In this document: positions 8,416 to 15,443 of the stretch, piece after piece
How positions within the stretch are numbered: the first letter of the stretch is position 1
How the letters are laid out: every line of letters begins with the position of its first letter
NCBI RefSeq assembly: GCF_015040615.1
Contig: NZ_CP060402.1
Location: forward strand, 2,666,001-2,730,000
Length of the DNA stretch: 64,000 nt
Source: Microbacterium sp. YJN-G
Lineage (GTDB): Bacteria > Actinomycetota > Actinomycetes > Actinomycetales > Microbacteriaceae
Direction of reading: 5' to 3'
Translations under genes and position numbers: made by a program
Notes under the pieces: generated by a model
What the model saw: the letters and a program-made list of their open reading frames with translations, nothing else
What the model was told of the DNA's origin: nothing
Database searches by the model: none

Positions 8416-8459
8416 CGGCGCACTGCTCTCCGCGGAATCCCGTCGGGGCAGGACGGTTA

Positions 8460-8921
8460 TCAGAGCAGGAAGTCGGGATCCCGGCCCTGCACCGCGTCGC
8501 GGCCGTGGTCGCCGCCCTCGATGTTCTCCTTGAACCGCTTCAGGTCGGAATCGATCGCGCCCTGGTCGAGGTGCAGTGCGGCACCGGCCTTCTCGACGAA
8601 CGACCTCGGCGCCCAGCCCAGCTCGACCGCCACCCGGGTGCGCTCGGCGTCGATGGGAACGAAGCGCACAGTGCCGGAGTGCATCTCCTCGGCGATGCTC
8701 GCCCACGAGATCCGCTCGTCGGGCACCAGCTCGGTCGTGCGGGCGTCGAACTCGCGTCTCACGCCGGCCACGCGCACCACCCAGTGAGTGGTGTCCTCGC
8801 CCGTGCGGGTCACCTCCTCGACCATCGACATGAACGACGGCAGCTCCTCGAGACGGGTCCACTGCTCGTACACGCGGCGCACCGGCGCCTCGACCTCGAT
8901 CTCGGCTGTGACCTTCTCCAT
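8460..8921 (-). CDS. SRPBCC family protein (polyketide cyclase/dehydrase-like)
   Basis: 153 aa helix-grip fold: N-terminal MEKVTAEIEVEAPVRRVYEQ, WTRLEELPSFMSMVEEV, and a C-terminal amphipathic helix. This Oligoketide cyclase-type START subfamily is widespread beside stress genes in actinobacteria, but ligands are mostly unknown. The SD is AGAGGAA before the ATG at 8921. A GTCAACCCCC element lies 76 bp upstream, as for other genes of the module. Confidence 0.82.
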   Translation of the reverse strand: MEKVTAEIEVEAPVRRVYEQWTRLEELPSFMSMVEEVTRTGEDTTHWVVRVAGVRREFDARTTELVPDERISWASIAEEMHSGTVRFVPIDAERTRVAVELGWAPRSFVEKAGAALHLDQGAIDSDLKRFKENIEGGDHGRDAVQGRDPDFLL

Positions 8922-8987
8922 GAGTTCATTCCTCTCGTCGGAGAACCGACGCTACGAGCAGGAATGGACTCGCGCGTGGGGGTTGAC

Positions 8988-8997
8988 GGGAGTTCGA
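8988..8997 (-). promoter_or_regulatory. Shared GTCAACCCCC element upstream of the SRPBCC gene
   Basis: Minus-strand GTCAACCCCC, 76 bp from the start codon at 8921. A TAGCGT box (8949-8954) lies between it and the gene and could be the -10. Confidence 0.45.
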
Positions 8998-9037
8998 GAC
9001 GGCCTTATGCGCGGCATCCGTGCCGTCACCCCGGCGC

Positions 9038-9373
9038 TCAGGAGGCGGCGGGGCGCTCCTCTTCCGCGGGCGGCTCCTCCGGCGGCTCGGGGACCAGGTG
9101 CAGGCCGGTGGGGGTGTTCGCCGTGAAGGCGAGGGCCTCGATCCACGCGCGGTTGATCGAAGGCTGCCGGCTGCCGAAGTACTTGAAGACCAGCGAGCTG
9201 CCCGCGTGCACCCACACGGTCGTGCGGCCGCCACCGACGCTGGGGTCCTCGCGCCAGCTGAACGCGAACGGCTCGCCACGGCGGAGCTTCGCGGTGATGA
9301 CGAGCTGCAGGTGCGTCAGCGCGCGATCCTCGATCTCGGTCTTGACCGAGCTGTCGTAGATGAACTTGCCCAT
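9038..9373 (-). CDS. Small conserved actinobacterial protein (DUF7882-like), paralogue 1
   Basis: 111 aa. The core EDRALTHLQLVITAKLRRGE, FAFSWRED, GRTTVWVHAGSSLVFKYF and SRQPSINRAWIEALA is also found in the divergent neighbour at 9456-9764. From memory, automatic pipelines have called this family ATP-dependent DNA ligase, but no nucleotidyltransferase motif (KxDG) is present and that name is not supported. I recall it as DUF7882. The C-terminal 20 residues are Pro/Glu-rich and probably disordered. Cytoplasmic; role unknown. Confidence 0.75.
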   Translation of the reverse strand: MGKFIYDSSVKTEIEDRALTHLQLVITAKLRRGEPFAFSWREDPSVGGGRTTVWVHAGSSLVFKYFGSRQPSINRAWIEALAFTANTPTGLHLVPEPPEEPPAEEERPAAS

Positions 9374-9455
9374 GGGTCCCGCACTTTCGTTGCTTCGCGA
9401 CTCTCCGGCCGCGAATGTCCTGGTCTTCCCAGTCCCCGAGAGATACTTTAGCCGC

Positions 9456-9764
9456 ATGGGACAGCTCTTCTATGGAAACAACCCGGAGCCGATCATCATC
9501 GAAGATCGCGCACTCGCGCATCTGAAGGTCGTGGTCGCCACCAAGCTCCGCCGCAACGAGAGCTTCACGCTGTCCTGGCGGCATCCGGCCGACGATGCAC
9601 CCGGGCGCACCACGCTCTGGCTGCATCCCTCCATCCCGCTGCGCTTCATCTTCGAGCACCCCGAGCCACCTGAGCTGAGTGCGCAGTGGATCACCAGAAT
9701 GGCCCAGTCCGCCTCGACGAGCGGGGGCATCACGCTGCTCGAGGAGGACCTCGACGGGGAGTGA
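9456..9764 (+). CDS. Small conserved actinobacterial protein (DUF7882-like), paralogue 2
   Basis: 102 aa and homologous to the divergent 9038-9373 product: DRALAHLKVVVATKLRRNE, FTLSWRH and GRTTLWLHPSIPLRF correspond position by position. About 82 bp separate the two starts. GATACT (9442-9447) ends 8 nt before this ATG, so it is probably leaderless. The C-terminus is shorter and acidic (LLEEDLDGE). The divergent paralogous pair suggests a duplication by inversion or a shared operator. Function unknown. Confidence 0.72.
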   Translation: MGQLFYGNNPEPIIIEDRALAHLKVVVATKLRRNESFTLSWRHPADDAPGRTTLWLHPSIPLRFIFEHPEPPELSAQWITRMAQSASTSGGITLLEEDLDGE

Positions 9765-9777
9765 CCTGCTCGGCGTC

Positions 9778-10464
9778 TCAGTCGGATGTCTCGGCCGACA
9801 CGACGTGCGGTGCGCCGACCGGCTTCGACTCAGCCGAGGAGCGCTGACGAAGGAAGATCGCGAACGTCGCCATGGTGCCGACGGCGAGGAACTCGCTCTG
9901 CCAGTTCTGCAGCGTGCGATCCCAGAACTCCGGCGAGACCACGTACTCGGCCCAGCTCAGTGCAGATTCGCCGTGCTGGGCGGCTTCGTCATTCGCGACG
10001 ACCACTCCGCTGAGCGACTGCATGAGCCACGACAGCACGAAGATCGCCCCCATCACGATCACCAGCGAGTTCTCGTAGACGACCAGCTTCCAGCCGCGGT
10101 TCTTCGCGACATCCGGGGCATCGTCGGGTGCGTGCTCGCCGATCTTCTGGTCCTCGTCGGTGCCGACTCCCTCGTCACCGGGCAGCTTCGACTCGGGTGA
10201 CCCGCGCTGCACGAACCACACGGTCGCCGCGATGAACAGCAGGAACTGCAGGAACTCCGACTGCCAGTTCTCGGCCACGTCGACGATGAAGTCGCTCGAG
10301 AACACGAAGTCCAGGTAGTTCTGCACCGGCTCCCCGTGCTTCGCCAGCTCCTCGTTCGTGCGCAGGAACCCGGCGATCGACTGCCCCACGATGGCCAGAA
10401 CGAAGAGGGCGAAGAAGAACAGGCTCAGTGCGTTGTCGCGCAGCAGGCGTCGCATCGGCCTCAC
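9778..10464 (-). CDS. DUF6766-like integral membrane protein
   Basis: 228 aa with four hydrophobic segments arranged as two similar halves. Each half carries an ENWQSEFLQF/QNWQSEFLAV motif followed by a membrane helix, and an E-AKHGE/E-AAQHGE motif before it; the acidic loop (DEGVGTDEDQKIGEH) lies between the halves. The start GTG at 10464 overlaps the stop of the 34-aa gene upstream (GTGA), favouring it over the ATG at 10455. I recall this as the DUF6766 family; no biochemical role is known to me. Part of the GTCAA-CCCC-linked module. Confidence 0.78.
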   Translation of the reverse strand: MRPMRRLLRDNALSLFFFALFVLAIVGQSIAGFLRTNEELAKHGEPVQNYLDFVFSSDFIVDVAENWQSEFLQFLLFIAATVWFVQRGSPESKLPGDEGVGTDEDQKIGEHAPDDAPDVAKNRGWKLVVYENSLVIVMGAIFVLSWLMQSLSGVVVANDEAAQHGESALSWAEYVVSPEFWDRTLQNWQSEFLAVGTMATFAIFLRQRSSAESKPVGAPHVVSAETSD

Positions 10465-10565
10465 CGTCCGCTCAGCAACACGACGGTCATCGACAGGAAG
10501 CCGACGATCACCACCGTCATCCAGGTCCAGAACATCGCCAGGGCTCCCCCGGGGTGCCGTTGCAT
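10461..10565 (-). CDS. 34-aa membrane microprotein
   Basis: Short ORF: ATG at 10565 with a strong GGAGAGGAG SD, 34 codons, stop overlapping the GTG of the DUF6766-like gene (GTGA). It reads MQRHPGGALAMFWTWM and then a hydrophobic helix (VVIVGFLSMTVVLLSG), so it is a single-pass membrane peptide with a short polar tail. The SD, the coupling and the placement directly downstream of a GTCAAGCCCC element argue that it is expressed. It may assist or partner the membrane protein that follows. Confidence 0.7.
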   Translation of the reverse strand: MQRHPGGALAMFWTWMTVVIVGFLSMTVVLLSGR

Positions 10566-10626
10566 GTGCTGCTCCTCTCCCTCTCGGTCGTCTCTGCAGA
10601 CTCCCTTCGCCATCGCGGCGCGGAAA

Positions 10627-10636
10627 GGGGCTTGAC
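10627..10636 (-). promoter_or_regulatory. Shared GTCAAGCCCC element upstream of the microprotein/DUF6766 operon
   Basis: Minus-strand GTCAAGCCCC, 71 bp from the ATG at 10565. With the plus-strand copy at 10653-10662 it forms an inverted pair in the shared intergenic region. Confidence 0.5.
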
Positions 10637-10652
10637 GATGCGGCTGGGCGCT

Positions 10653-10662
10653 GTCAACCCCA
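10653..10662 (+). promoter_or_regulatory. Shared GTCAACCCCA element upstream of the CBS gene
   Basis: Plus-strand copy, 77 bp from the ATG at 10730. TACCGT at 10686-10691 could serve as the -10 region. Confidence 0.5.
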
Positions 10663-10729
10663 TACGAACGCGCACACCCCCTGGCTACCGTCTAGGCAAG
10701 ACGATCCGGAACGACGAAGGGAGCGGATC

Positions 10730-11155
10730 ATGACGCTGACCCGGGACATCATGACCGCCGGGGCGCAGTGCGTCGGCGAGAACGACGCACTCACGATAGC
10801 CGCGGAACTGATGCGCGATTTGGATGTGGGCGCGCTTCCGATCTGCGGTGAGGACGGGAGGCTCAAGGGCATGCTCACCGACCGCGACATCGTCGTGAAG
10901 GGCATCGCCGGCGGGCACGATCCCGACACGACCAACGCCGGCCGGTTCGCCGACGGCGCACCGCTGACCGCAGGCGCCGACGACGACATCGAGACCGTGC
11001 TGGAGCTGATGCAGACGCATCAGGTGCGCCGCGTGCCCGTGATCGATGAGCACCGCCTCGTCGGCATCGTCAGTCAGGCCGACATCGCCCGCCGGCTCGC
11101 GCCGGGCACCACCGGCGAGACGGTCGAGCAGATCTCGCGGGAGGAGCAGACATGA
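10730..11155 (+). CDS. CBS-domain pair protein
   Basis: 141 aa made of two CBS motifs: MTAGAQCVGENDALTIAAEL with GALPICGEDGRLKGMLTDRD (residues ~8-60), then GAPLTAGADDDIETVLELM with VRRVPVIDEHRLVGIVSQAD (~78-125). Such stand-alone pairs bind adenine nucleotides and are common in actinobacterial stress and hypoxia regulons. The SD is GGGAG before the ATG. The stop overlaps the ATG of the FHA-like gene (ATGA), so the two are co-translated. Confidence 0.88.
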   Translation: MTLTRDIMTAGAQCVGENDALTIAAELMRDLDVGALPICGEDGRLKGMLTDRDIVVKGIAGGHDPDTTNAGRFADGAPLTAGADDDIETVLELMQTHQVRRVPVIDEHRLVGIVSQADIARRLAPGTTGETVEQISREEQT

Positions 11156-11676
11156 ATGAGCACAGTGAGAATGAGCACAGTGAGACCAAGAACAGTGAGA
11201 CGAACAGGCCGCTGACCACGCATGCCGCCTGGGGATCGGGAGAGCCGCATCTGCTGATCTCCCGCGGAGGTGAGGATCGCTTCGTCTTCGACCTGACGGC
11301 CGACCAGGTCAGCCTGGGTTCCGCAGAGGGCAATGCGGTCATCCTCGAGGGGACGGATGCCGTGCACGCCACGATCGTGCACGACGATGACGACGAGTAC
11401 GTGCTGACGATGCACGGACCCGGCGAGATGAACGCGAGCAGCCACCCCGATCACGAAGGCGCGCGCAGCGAGGTGCTGCGCACCGGTGCCCGGTTCACGC
11501 TGGGCGAGTGGACGCTCGTCTTCGGCCGCGCCGAGTACGCCGACCACGGACGTCCGTTCGGCGGGCGCCAGGGCGGCGAGCTGTCGGATCAGCCCCCGCA
11601 GCCGGCACGTCCCGACTACGCGGCGCAGCGGGCGGGGCTCGAGACCGAGCGCGGCCAGGAGGTCAAGGACGGCTGA
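11152..11676 (+). CDS. FHA-like domain protein
   Basis: 174 aa. The N-terminal 20 residues contain a short repeated motif (NEHSE, NEHSE, TKNSET), which is reflected in near-tandem DNA repeats at 11152-11206. The middle (residues ~35-130) is beta-rich and FHA-like: VSLGSAEGNAVILEG corresponds to the GR/S-xx-N signature region, followed by HATIVHDDDDEYVL and a TLGEWTLVFGRA end strand. The canonical GR..S is weakened to SLGSAEGN, so phosphothreonine binding is uncertain. The C-terminus is disordered. Co-transcribed with the CBS gene. Confidence 0.65.
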   Translation: MNEHSENEHSETKNSETNRPLTTHAAWGSGEPHLLISRGGEDRFVFDLTADQVSLGSAEGNAVILEGTDAVHATIVHDDDDEYVLTMHGPGEMNASSHPDHEGARSEVLRTGARFTLGEWTLVFGRAEYADHGRPFGGRQGGELSDQPPQPARPDYAAQRAGLETERGQEVKDG

Positions 11677-11702
11677 GTCCGCACCATCGGAGGGAACGCA
11701 CC

Positions 11703-11736
11703 CAGAGGGAGGCCGTCAGTCGACGGCCTCCCTCTG
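11703..11736. terminator. Bidirectional terminator hairpin
   Basis: Perfect 15-bp stem CAGAGGGAGGCCGTC / GACGGCCTCCCTCTG with a 4-nt loop. It contains the last codons and stop of the convergent minus-strand gene. No T-tract, as is common in high-GC actinobacteria. Confidence 0.8.
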
Positions 11737-11919
11737 CGTGCGGATGAAGTCTCGATCATGCACGGTGAGGTGCTCGTCACGCGGCATCCGGCTTCCGGTG
11801 ATGTGCTCGACCTCATCGCGCACGATGTCGGGGATCAGATCACCGCCGAGGGCATCCAGCGTGTCCTTCGCGTCGGCCGACAGCTGCGGCCACCAGGTGT
11901 GGATCTCGGGATCGGTCAT
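11716..11919 (-). CDS. Small hypothetical protein (67 aa)
   Basis: ATG at 11919 with GAGGAG 6 nt upstream. Sequence MTDPEIHTWWPQLSADAKDT, then LIPDIVRDEVEHITG, ending in TQREAVD; soluble, helical, acidic. Resembles small actinobacterial proteins with a conserved WWP motif, but I cannot name the family. It has a GTCAAGCCCC element 71 bp upstream, tying it to the same putative regulon. The terminator stem overlaps its last five codons. Confidence 0.72.
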   Translation of the reverse strand: MTDPEIHTWWPQLSADAKDTLDALGGDLIPDIVRDEVEHITGSRMPRDEHLTVHDRDFIRTQREAVD

Positions 11920-11980
11920 CTCGGACTCCTCTCGCGGAAGACGGGCTTCGATGCTCGCATCTCCGACGCCGGATCTCCAG

Positions 11981-11990
11981 GGGGCTTGAC
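11981..11990 (-). promoter_or_regulatory. Shared GTCAAGCCCC element upstream of the 67-aa gene
   Basis: Minus-strand GTCAAGCCCC at the same distance (71 bp) from its start codon as in the microprotein operon. Confidence 0.5.
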
Positions 11991-12039
11991 AGGGAACGCG
12001 GATCGGGTCGCTTCACTCGCGGCCCTCGGCGGCTGCCGC

Positions 12040-13038
12040 TCAGCGGACCGCGACGGCGATACGCGGCGGTGCATCGGCCGCACCCGCCGCCGCGAGCGCG
12101 GCATCCAGCTCCCGCAGCGGACGCACGGCGCTGATCGCATCGGCGAACGGATACGCGCGCCCGGGCCCTGCCAGGAACGAGATCGCCGCCGTGAGCGCGG
12201 ATGCCGTGCAGGGCTGCGCGACTGCGCGCTCCGCCGCCCTGATCACGATGCCCGGTTCGGGCTCCCTGTTCGTGATGACGGTCGCTCCGAAGCGCTCCGC
12301 CAGCCTCCGCGGCACCGTGCCCGATTCGAGCAGCTCCACCTCGGCTCCGTGCGCGTGGGCGATCGCCGTCGCGGCGAGTGCGGTCAGCCCGGTTCCACGC
12401 ACGCGCACGCGGGCGCCCTCGAGGTCGCGGCCGTGTGCGGCCGCCTGCACCGCCGTCCACGCCGCGACGATCGCGCAGGATGCCGGAGCGAGCACCGCGC
12501 CGGGAAGACTCTCGGGCACCCGGGCGATCAGCGTGCCCGCGCTCAGCTGCGCATGGCCGCCGAACCCTCCGGTCAGTTCACGGTGCGGCCCGATGCGACT
12601 GCCGCCGAACACCGCCGGCGTGCGGCAGGCCTGCGAACGTCCTGATTCGCAGCGGTCGCAGACGCCGCATGCGGTCACCGGTGCCCAGACCACGCGGTCG
12701 CCGACCTGCAGCCGGCCGCCGTCGGCGGCATCCGCTCCCCCTGCTCCGATGCCGATCACGCGACCGACGCTCTCGTGGCCGAGCACGACGGGAACGGATG
12801 CCGGCCGCAGGCCGCGCGCGATCTGCACGTCGAGCTCGCAGATGGTCGACACCTCGATGACGACGAGCACCTCATGCTCGGCGAGGGCGACCCCGGGAAC
12901 GGCGATCTCCTCATGCCGATGGCCGGGCCCCAGGAATGCCATGGCGACGGCGGCCGGTCTCAGCACGTGGTCGGTGCGCGGCGCGGGCCCGCGCGACAGC
13001 ATCGGCGCTGTCGCCAGGGTGGACTCGGCGAGCTTCAT
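12040..13038 (-). CDS. Zinc-dependent alcohol dehydrogenase-like (MDR) protein
   Basis: 332 aa. The GroES-like half has a catalytic-zinc Cys in STICELDVQIARG, GHESVGRV with the second zinc ligand, GDRVVWAP, and a structural zinc loop CGVCDRCESGRSQAC with four Cys. The nucleotide-binding half is divergent (RVRGTGLTALAATAIAHAHG in place of GxGxxG), and an N-terminal extension of ~30 residues precedes the catalytic domain. It resembles the phosphonate/alcohol dehydrogenase-like MDRs; substrate unknown and NAD binding may be altered. Single gene, divergent from a 329-bp intergenic region. Confidence 0.78.
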   Translation of the reverse strand: MKLAESTLATAPMLSRGPAPRTDHVLRPAAVAMAFLGPGHRHEEIAVPGVALAEHEVLVVIEVSTICELDVQIARGLRPASVPVVLGHESVGRVIGIGAGGADAADGGRLQVGDRVVWAPVTACGVCDRCESGRSQACRTPAVFGGSRIGPHRELTGGFGGHAQLSAGTLIARVPESLPGAVLAPASCAIVAAWTAVQAAAHGRDLEGARVRVRGTGLTALAATAIAHAHGAEVELLESGTVPRRLAERFGATVITNREPEPGIVIRAAERAVAQPCTASALTAAISFLAGPGRAYPFADAISAVRPLRELDAALAAAGAADAPPRIAVAVR

Positions 13039-13367
13039 GGGGACCTCTCAGAGGGGTGTCGGATGGCATCCGACACAGACTCTGACAGCCCGGGAAGCGG
13101 GAAACGCGCTCGACTCGGCAGTGTTCAGCCCGAGTTCACCAAGCATTCGCGAGGGGCCGGGCATTCGCGAGGGGCGGCGTGACGGGGAATTCGTCCGCAC
13201 ACAGAAATGCGATCGCGAGCGTACTGGTAAGAGGCCTAGTAGATCACGCTCGCGATCGCAGCGCTGGGGACGCTATTTCTGGGGATCTCCAGATTAAGAT
13301 CGCGGCGCGCACTTCAATAGCGTCGAAAGACGAGAGTTGAGATGGACTTTCGTCCAGGTCTGAGCCG
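13039..13367. other. Intergenic region with tandem and nested inverted repeats
   Basis: No gene is visible. At 13144-13177 the 15-mer GCATTCGCGAGGGGC occurs twice with an 18-nt period. At 13202-13281 lies a nested inverted repeat, described separately. The flanking genes are the divergent alcohol dehydrogenase-like gene and the 3' end of the histidine kinase gene. Confidence 0.6.
13202..13281. repeat. Nested inverted repeat
   Basis: Inner perfect 15-bp arms TGCGATCGCGAGCGT (13208-13222) and ACGCTCGCGATCGCA (13246-13260) around a 23-nt loop with a GGCC core. The outer arms are CAGAAAT (13202-13208) and ATTTCTG (13275-13281). The structure could be a small RNA, a DNA-binding site or a palindromic mobile repeat. 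Confidence 0.6.
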
Positions 13368-14510
13368 TCACGACATCGGCAGCCGGGCGAGCACCTGCCA
13401 CTGATCGCCCGAGATTCCGGCGCTGAACTCGCCGCTCGCGCCGATCACGCGCTCGGCCATACGGTTCAGTCCGGTGCCGCTGGACGGCAGGTCGCGACGT
13501 GGGGTCGTGGGCAGCGGACTGCGGATGCTGAGCTCGGCGGACTCGTCGTCGAGGTGCAGCCGGATACCGACCGGACCCGGTCCCGCGTGCTTGAGGATGT
13601 TCGTCGCGGATTCCCGGACAATGCGGGCGAAGACGATCTCGGCCACTCGCGGGATCCGCACGTCGAGCGGATCCCCGTCGAGCTCGACGCGGTGGCCGGC
13701 GGCTTCGATCTCGGATCTCGCCTCGGCGATGGCGGCATCCAGATCACCGGTCTGCACGCCGCTCGCACGGGGCCCGTCGTCGGCGAGCTCGATCACGAAG
13801 CGCAGATCGGCCATCGCCTTGCGGGCGGCGACGCGGATGGCCTCCTGGGACTCCGGCATCACGGCCGGGTCGTCCAGCATCTGGACGTGCAGCGCCACCA
13901 CCGTGAGGTGATGGGCGATGCTGTCATGCAGCTCTCCGGCGATCCAGCGTCGCTCGGCGAGCACGGCCTGACGCTCCTGTTCGGCGCTGTCGGCGAGCCG
14001 CTTCTCGAGGATCTGCCCGCGCTCGGAGGCCAGTCGCAGCGCGAAGCCGATCGCTCCCGCGACGGTGGCGACGATCAGGTAGATGCCGACGTTCACCGGC
14101 ACCCTGGTGTCGCCGTAGGCGACGACGGCGGTGGCTACCAGGAATCCGCCGGCGTACGACAGCACGAGCGCCATCGATCCGAGCCGCATGACCATGCCTG
14201 CGGCCACGGCCGCGGCGAACAGCACCGAGGAGTCGGTGCCGGCGAAGTACGACAGCGCGAAGACGAGTCCCAGCAGGGACGTGGCGACGGCCGGCCACCA
14301 GAGGTAGAGGACGAACGTCGCGGTGGAGGCGATGCTGAACAGAGCACCGACCCGGTCGACACCGGGTGTGAAGAACAATCCGAAGAGGTCGAGACCTGAG
14401 ACAGCGACCAGGAACGCGAGCATGACGACGCGTTCGAGGGTGTTGAGGTGCTCTCCTCTGCTGAGTCGGAGGATGCCGGGGTCATCCCGGGTCGATAGAC
14501 CAAACGGCAT
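13368..14510 (-). CDS. Two-component sensor histidine kinase (NarL/DesK type)
   Basis: 380 aa. Start at the ATG of 14510 preceded by AGGAGAT; a longer frame to 14555 lacks a signal. Five to six membrane helices (residues ~30-155) are followed by a HisKA_3 dimerisation helix with the phospho-acceptor in IAGELHDSIAHHL and a divergent HATPase_c domain (ESATNILKHAG as N-box, SSGTGLNRMAERV as G-box). No extracellular sensor domain is visible, so sensing is probably within the membrane. Divergent from its response regulator gene; a 15-aa ORF lies just upstream. Confidence 0.88.
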   Translation of the reverse strand: MPFGLSTRDDPGILRLSRGEHLNTLERVVMLAFLVAVSGLDLFGLFFTPGVDRVGALFSIASTATFVLYLWWPAVATSLLGLVFALSYFAGTDSSVLFAAAVAAGMVMRLGSMALVLSYAGGFLVATAVVAYGDTRVPVNVGIYLIVATVAGAIGFALRLASERGQILEKRLADSAEQERQAVLAERRWIAGELHDSIAHHLTVVALHVQMLDDPAVMPESQEAIRVAARKAMADLRFVIELADDGPRASGVQTGDLDAAIAEARSEIEAAGHRVELDGDPLDVRIPRVAEIVFARIVRESATNILKHAGPGPVGIRLHLDDESAELSIRSPLPTTPRRDLPSSGTGLNRMAERVIGASGEFSAGISGDQWQVLARLPMS

Positions 14511-14541
14511 GACTTCAGTATCTCCTATCCGCCGGATACAA

Positions 14542-14589
14542 TCAGCGAATGGCACCGAAAAGGCGTGCGAGCTGCTCCCAGAAGGACAT
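14542..14589 (-). CDS. 15-aa amphipathic peptide upstream of the histidine kinase
   Basis: ATG at 14589 preceded by a near-perfect GGAGGTGA Shine-Dalgarno, and 15 codons reading MSFWEQLARLFGAIR then TGA; the kinase SD follows 31 nt later. The peptide can form an amphipathic helix (Trp, Leu, Phe and Ile on one face, Arg and Glu on the other). It could be a leader peptide, a membrane-binding regulator of the kinase, or a signal peptide sensed by it. The reading rests on the SD strength, spacing and composition alone. Confidence 0.55.
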   Translation of the reverse strand: MSFWEQLARLFGAIR

Positions 14590-14662
14590 GTGATTCACCT
14601 CCGCGATTACGTCATTTGTCCAGGTACGTATTGATCATTTCGGTTACGCACCTGAATCACAT
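14588..14662. promoter_or_regulatory. Inverted repeat spanning the peptide start codon
   Basis: Perfect 10-bp arms ATGTGATTCA (14588-14597) and TGAATCACAT (14653-14662). In the minus-strand mRNA the second arm pairs with sequence just after the SD and into the AUG of the 15-aa peptide, so folding would limit its translation. A separate palindrome CTAGAC-GAAG-GTCTAG (14684-14699) lies nearer the response regulator gene. Confidence 0.5.
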
Positions 14663-14741
14663 CTGACTGATGGCCAAACCTTGCTAGACGAAGGTCTAGA
14701 CCCGTGGCGGGTGGGTGTTGCCCCTCCAGTAGGCTTCCCTC

Positions 14742-15395
14742 ATGCCGGAGATCAGCGTTCTCATCGTCGATGACGACCCCCTGGTGCGCTCCGCTCTCGC
14801 GCATTTCGTCTCGCGCGACCCCGAGGTCGAGGTGGTCGGCCAGGCCGAGAACGGCCTCGAGGCGATCGCGTTCCTCGAGAGCCACCGCCCGGACGTCGTC
14901 ATGATGGACGTCCAGATGCCCGAGATGAACGGCATCGAGGCGACGGCGGCCATCATCGAGCGCTGGCCCGACATCCGCATCCTCGCCGTCACCACGCTCG
15001 ACGGCAGCGACACCGTGCTCCCCATGCTCAGCGCGGGCGCCTCGGGCTACCTGCTCAAGGACTCCAGCGCCGACAGCATCCTCGCCGGCGTCCGTGAGGT
15101 GCACAGCGGCGCGAGTTCGCTGTCGCCGCGCATCGCCTCGCTGCTGGTCAAGCACGTGCGCAGCAGCGGCCCCACCGGATCCGCCGCCGAGCTCGAGCCG
15201 CTCACCGAGCGCGAGGCAGAGGTGTTAGACCGCCTGTCGCAGGGCATGTCGAACGCCGAGATCGCACAGTCGCTCATCGTCTCGGAGGGCACCGTGAAGG
15301 CCCACCTCGGCCGGATCATGTCGAAATGGCACGTGCGCGACCGCGTGCAGATCCTCGTGGCGGCAGCGCACGCTGGCCTCGTCGAATTCCGCTGA
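14742..15395 (+). CDS. NarL/LuxR-family response regulator
   Basis: 217 aa. The receiver domain has the acidic pocket VDDDPLVR, the phospho-acceptor Asp in VVMMDVQMPEMNG (about residue 55) and the conserved Thr/Lys (ILAVTTLDG, YLLKDSSAD). The C-terminal LuxR-type HTH reads LTEREAEVLDRLSQGMSNAE with IVSEGTVKAHLGRIM. It is the cognate partner of the divergently encoded kinase. The 14684-14699 palindrome upstream may be its own operator. Target genes are unknown. Confidence 0.9.
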   Translation: MPEISVLIVDDDPLVRSALAHFVSRDPEVEVVGQAENGLEAIAFLESHRPDVVMMDVQMPEMNGIEATAAIIERWPDIRILAVTTLDGSDTVLPMLSAGASGYLLKDSSADSILAGVREVHSGASSLSPRIASLLVKHVRSSGPTGSAAELEPLTEREAEVLDRLSQGMSNAEIAQSLIVSEGTVKAHLGRIMSKWHVRDRVQILVAAAHAGLVEFR

Positions 15396-15443
15396 GGTCG
15401 CGGCGCCCTCGGCGTCGTGTGGCGCGCGACTAGCATCGAAGGC

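Noticed and set aside
9038..9373. ATP-dependent DNA ligase
   Set aside because: I recall this label on family members, but there is no KxDG or other ligase motif and the protein is only 111 aa.
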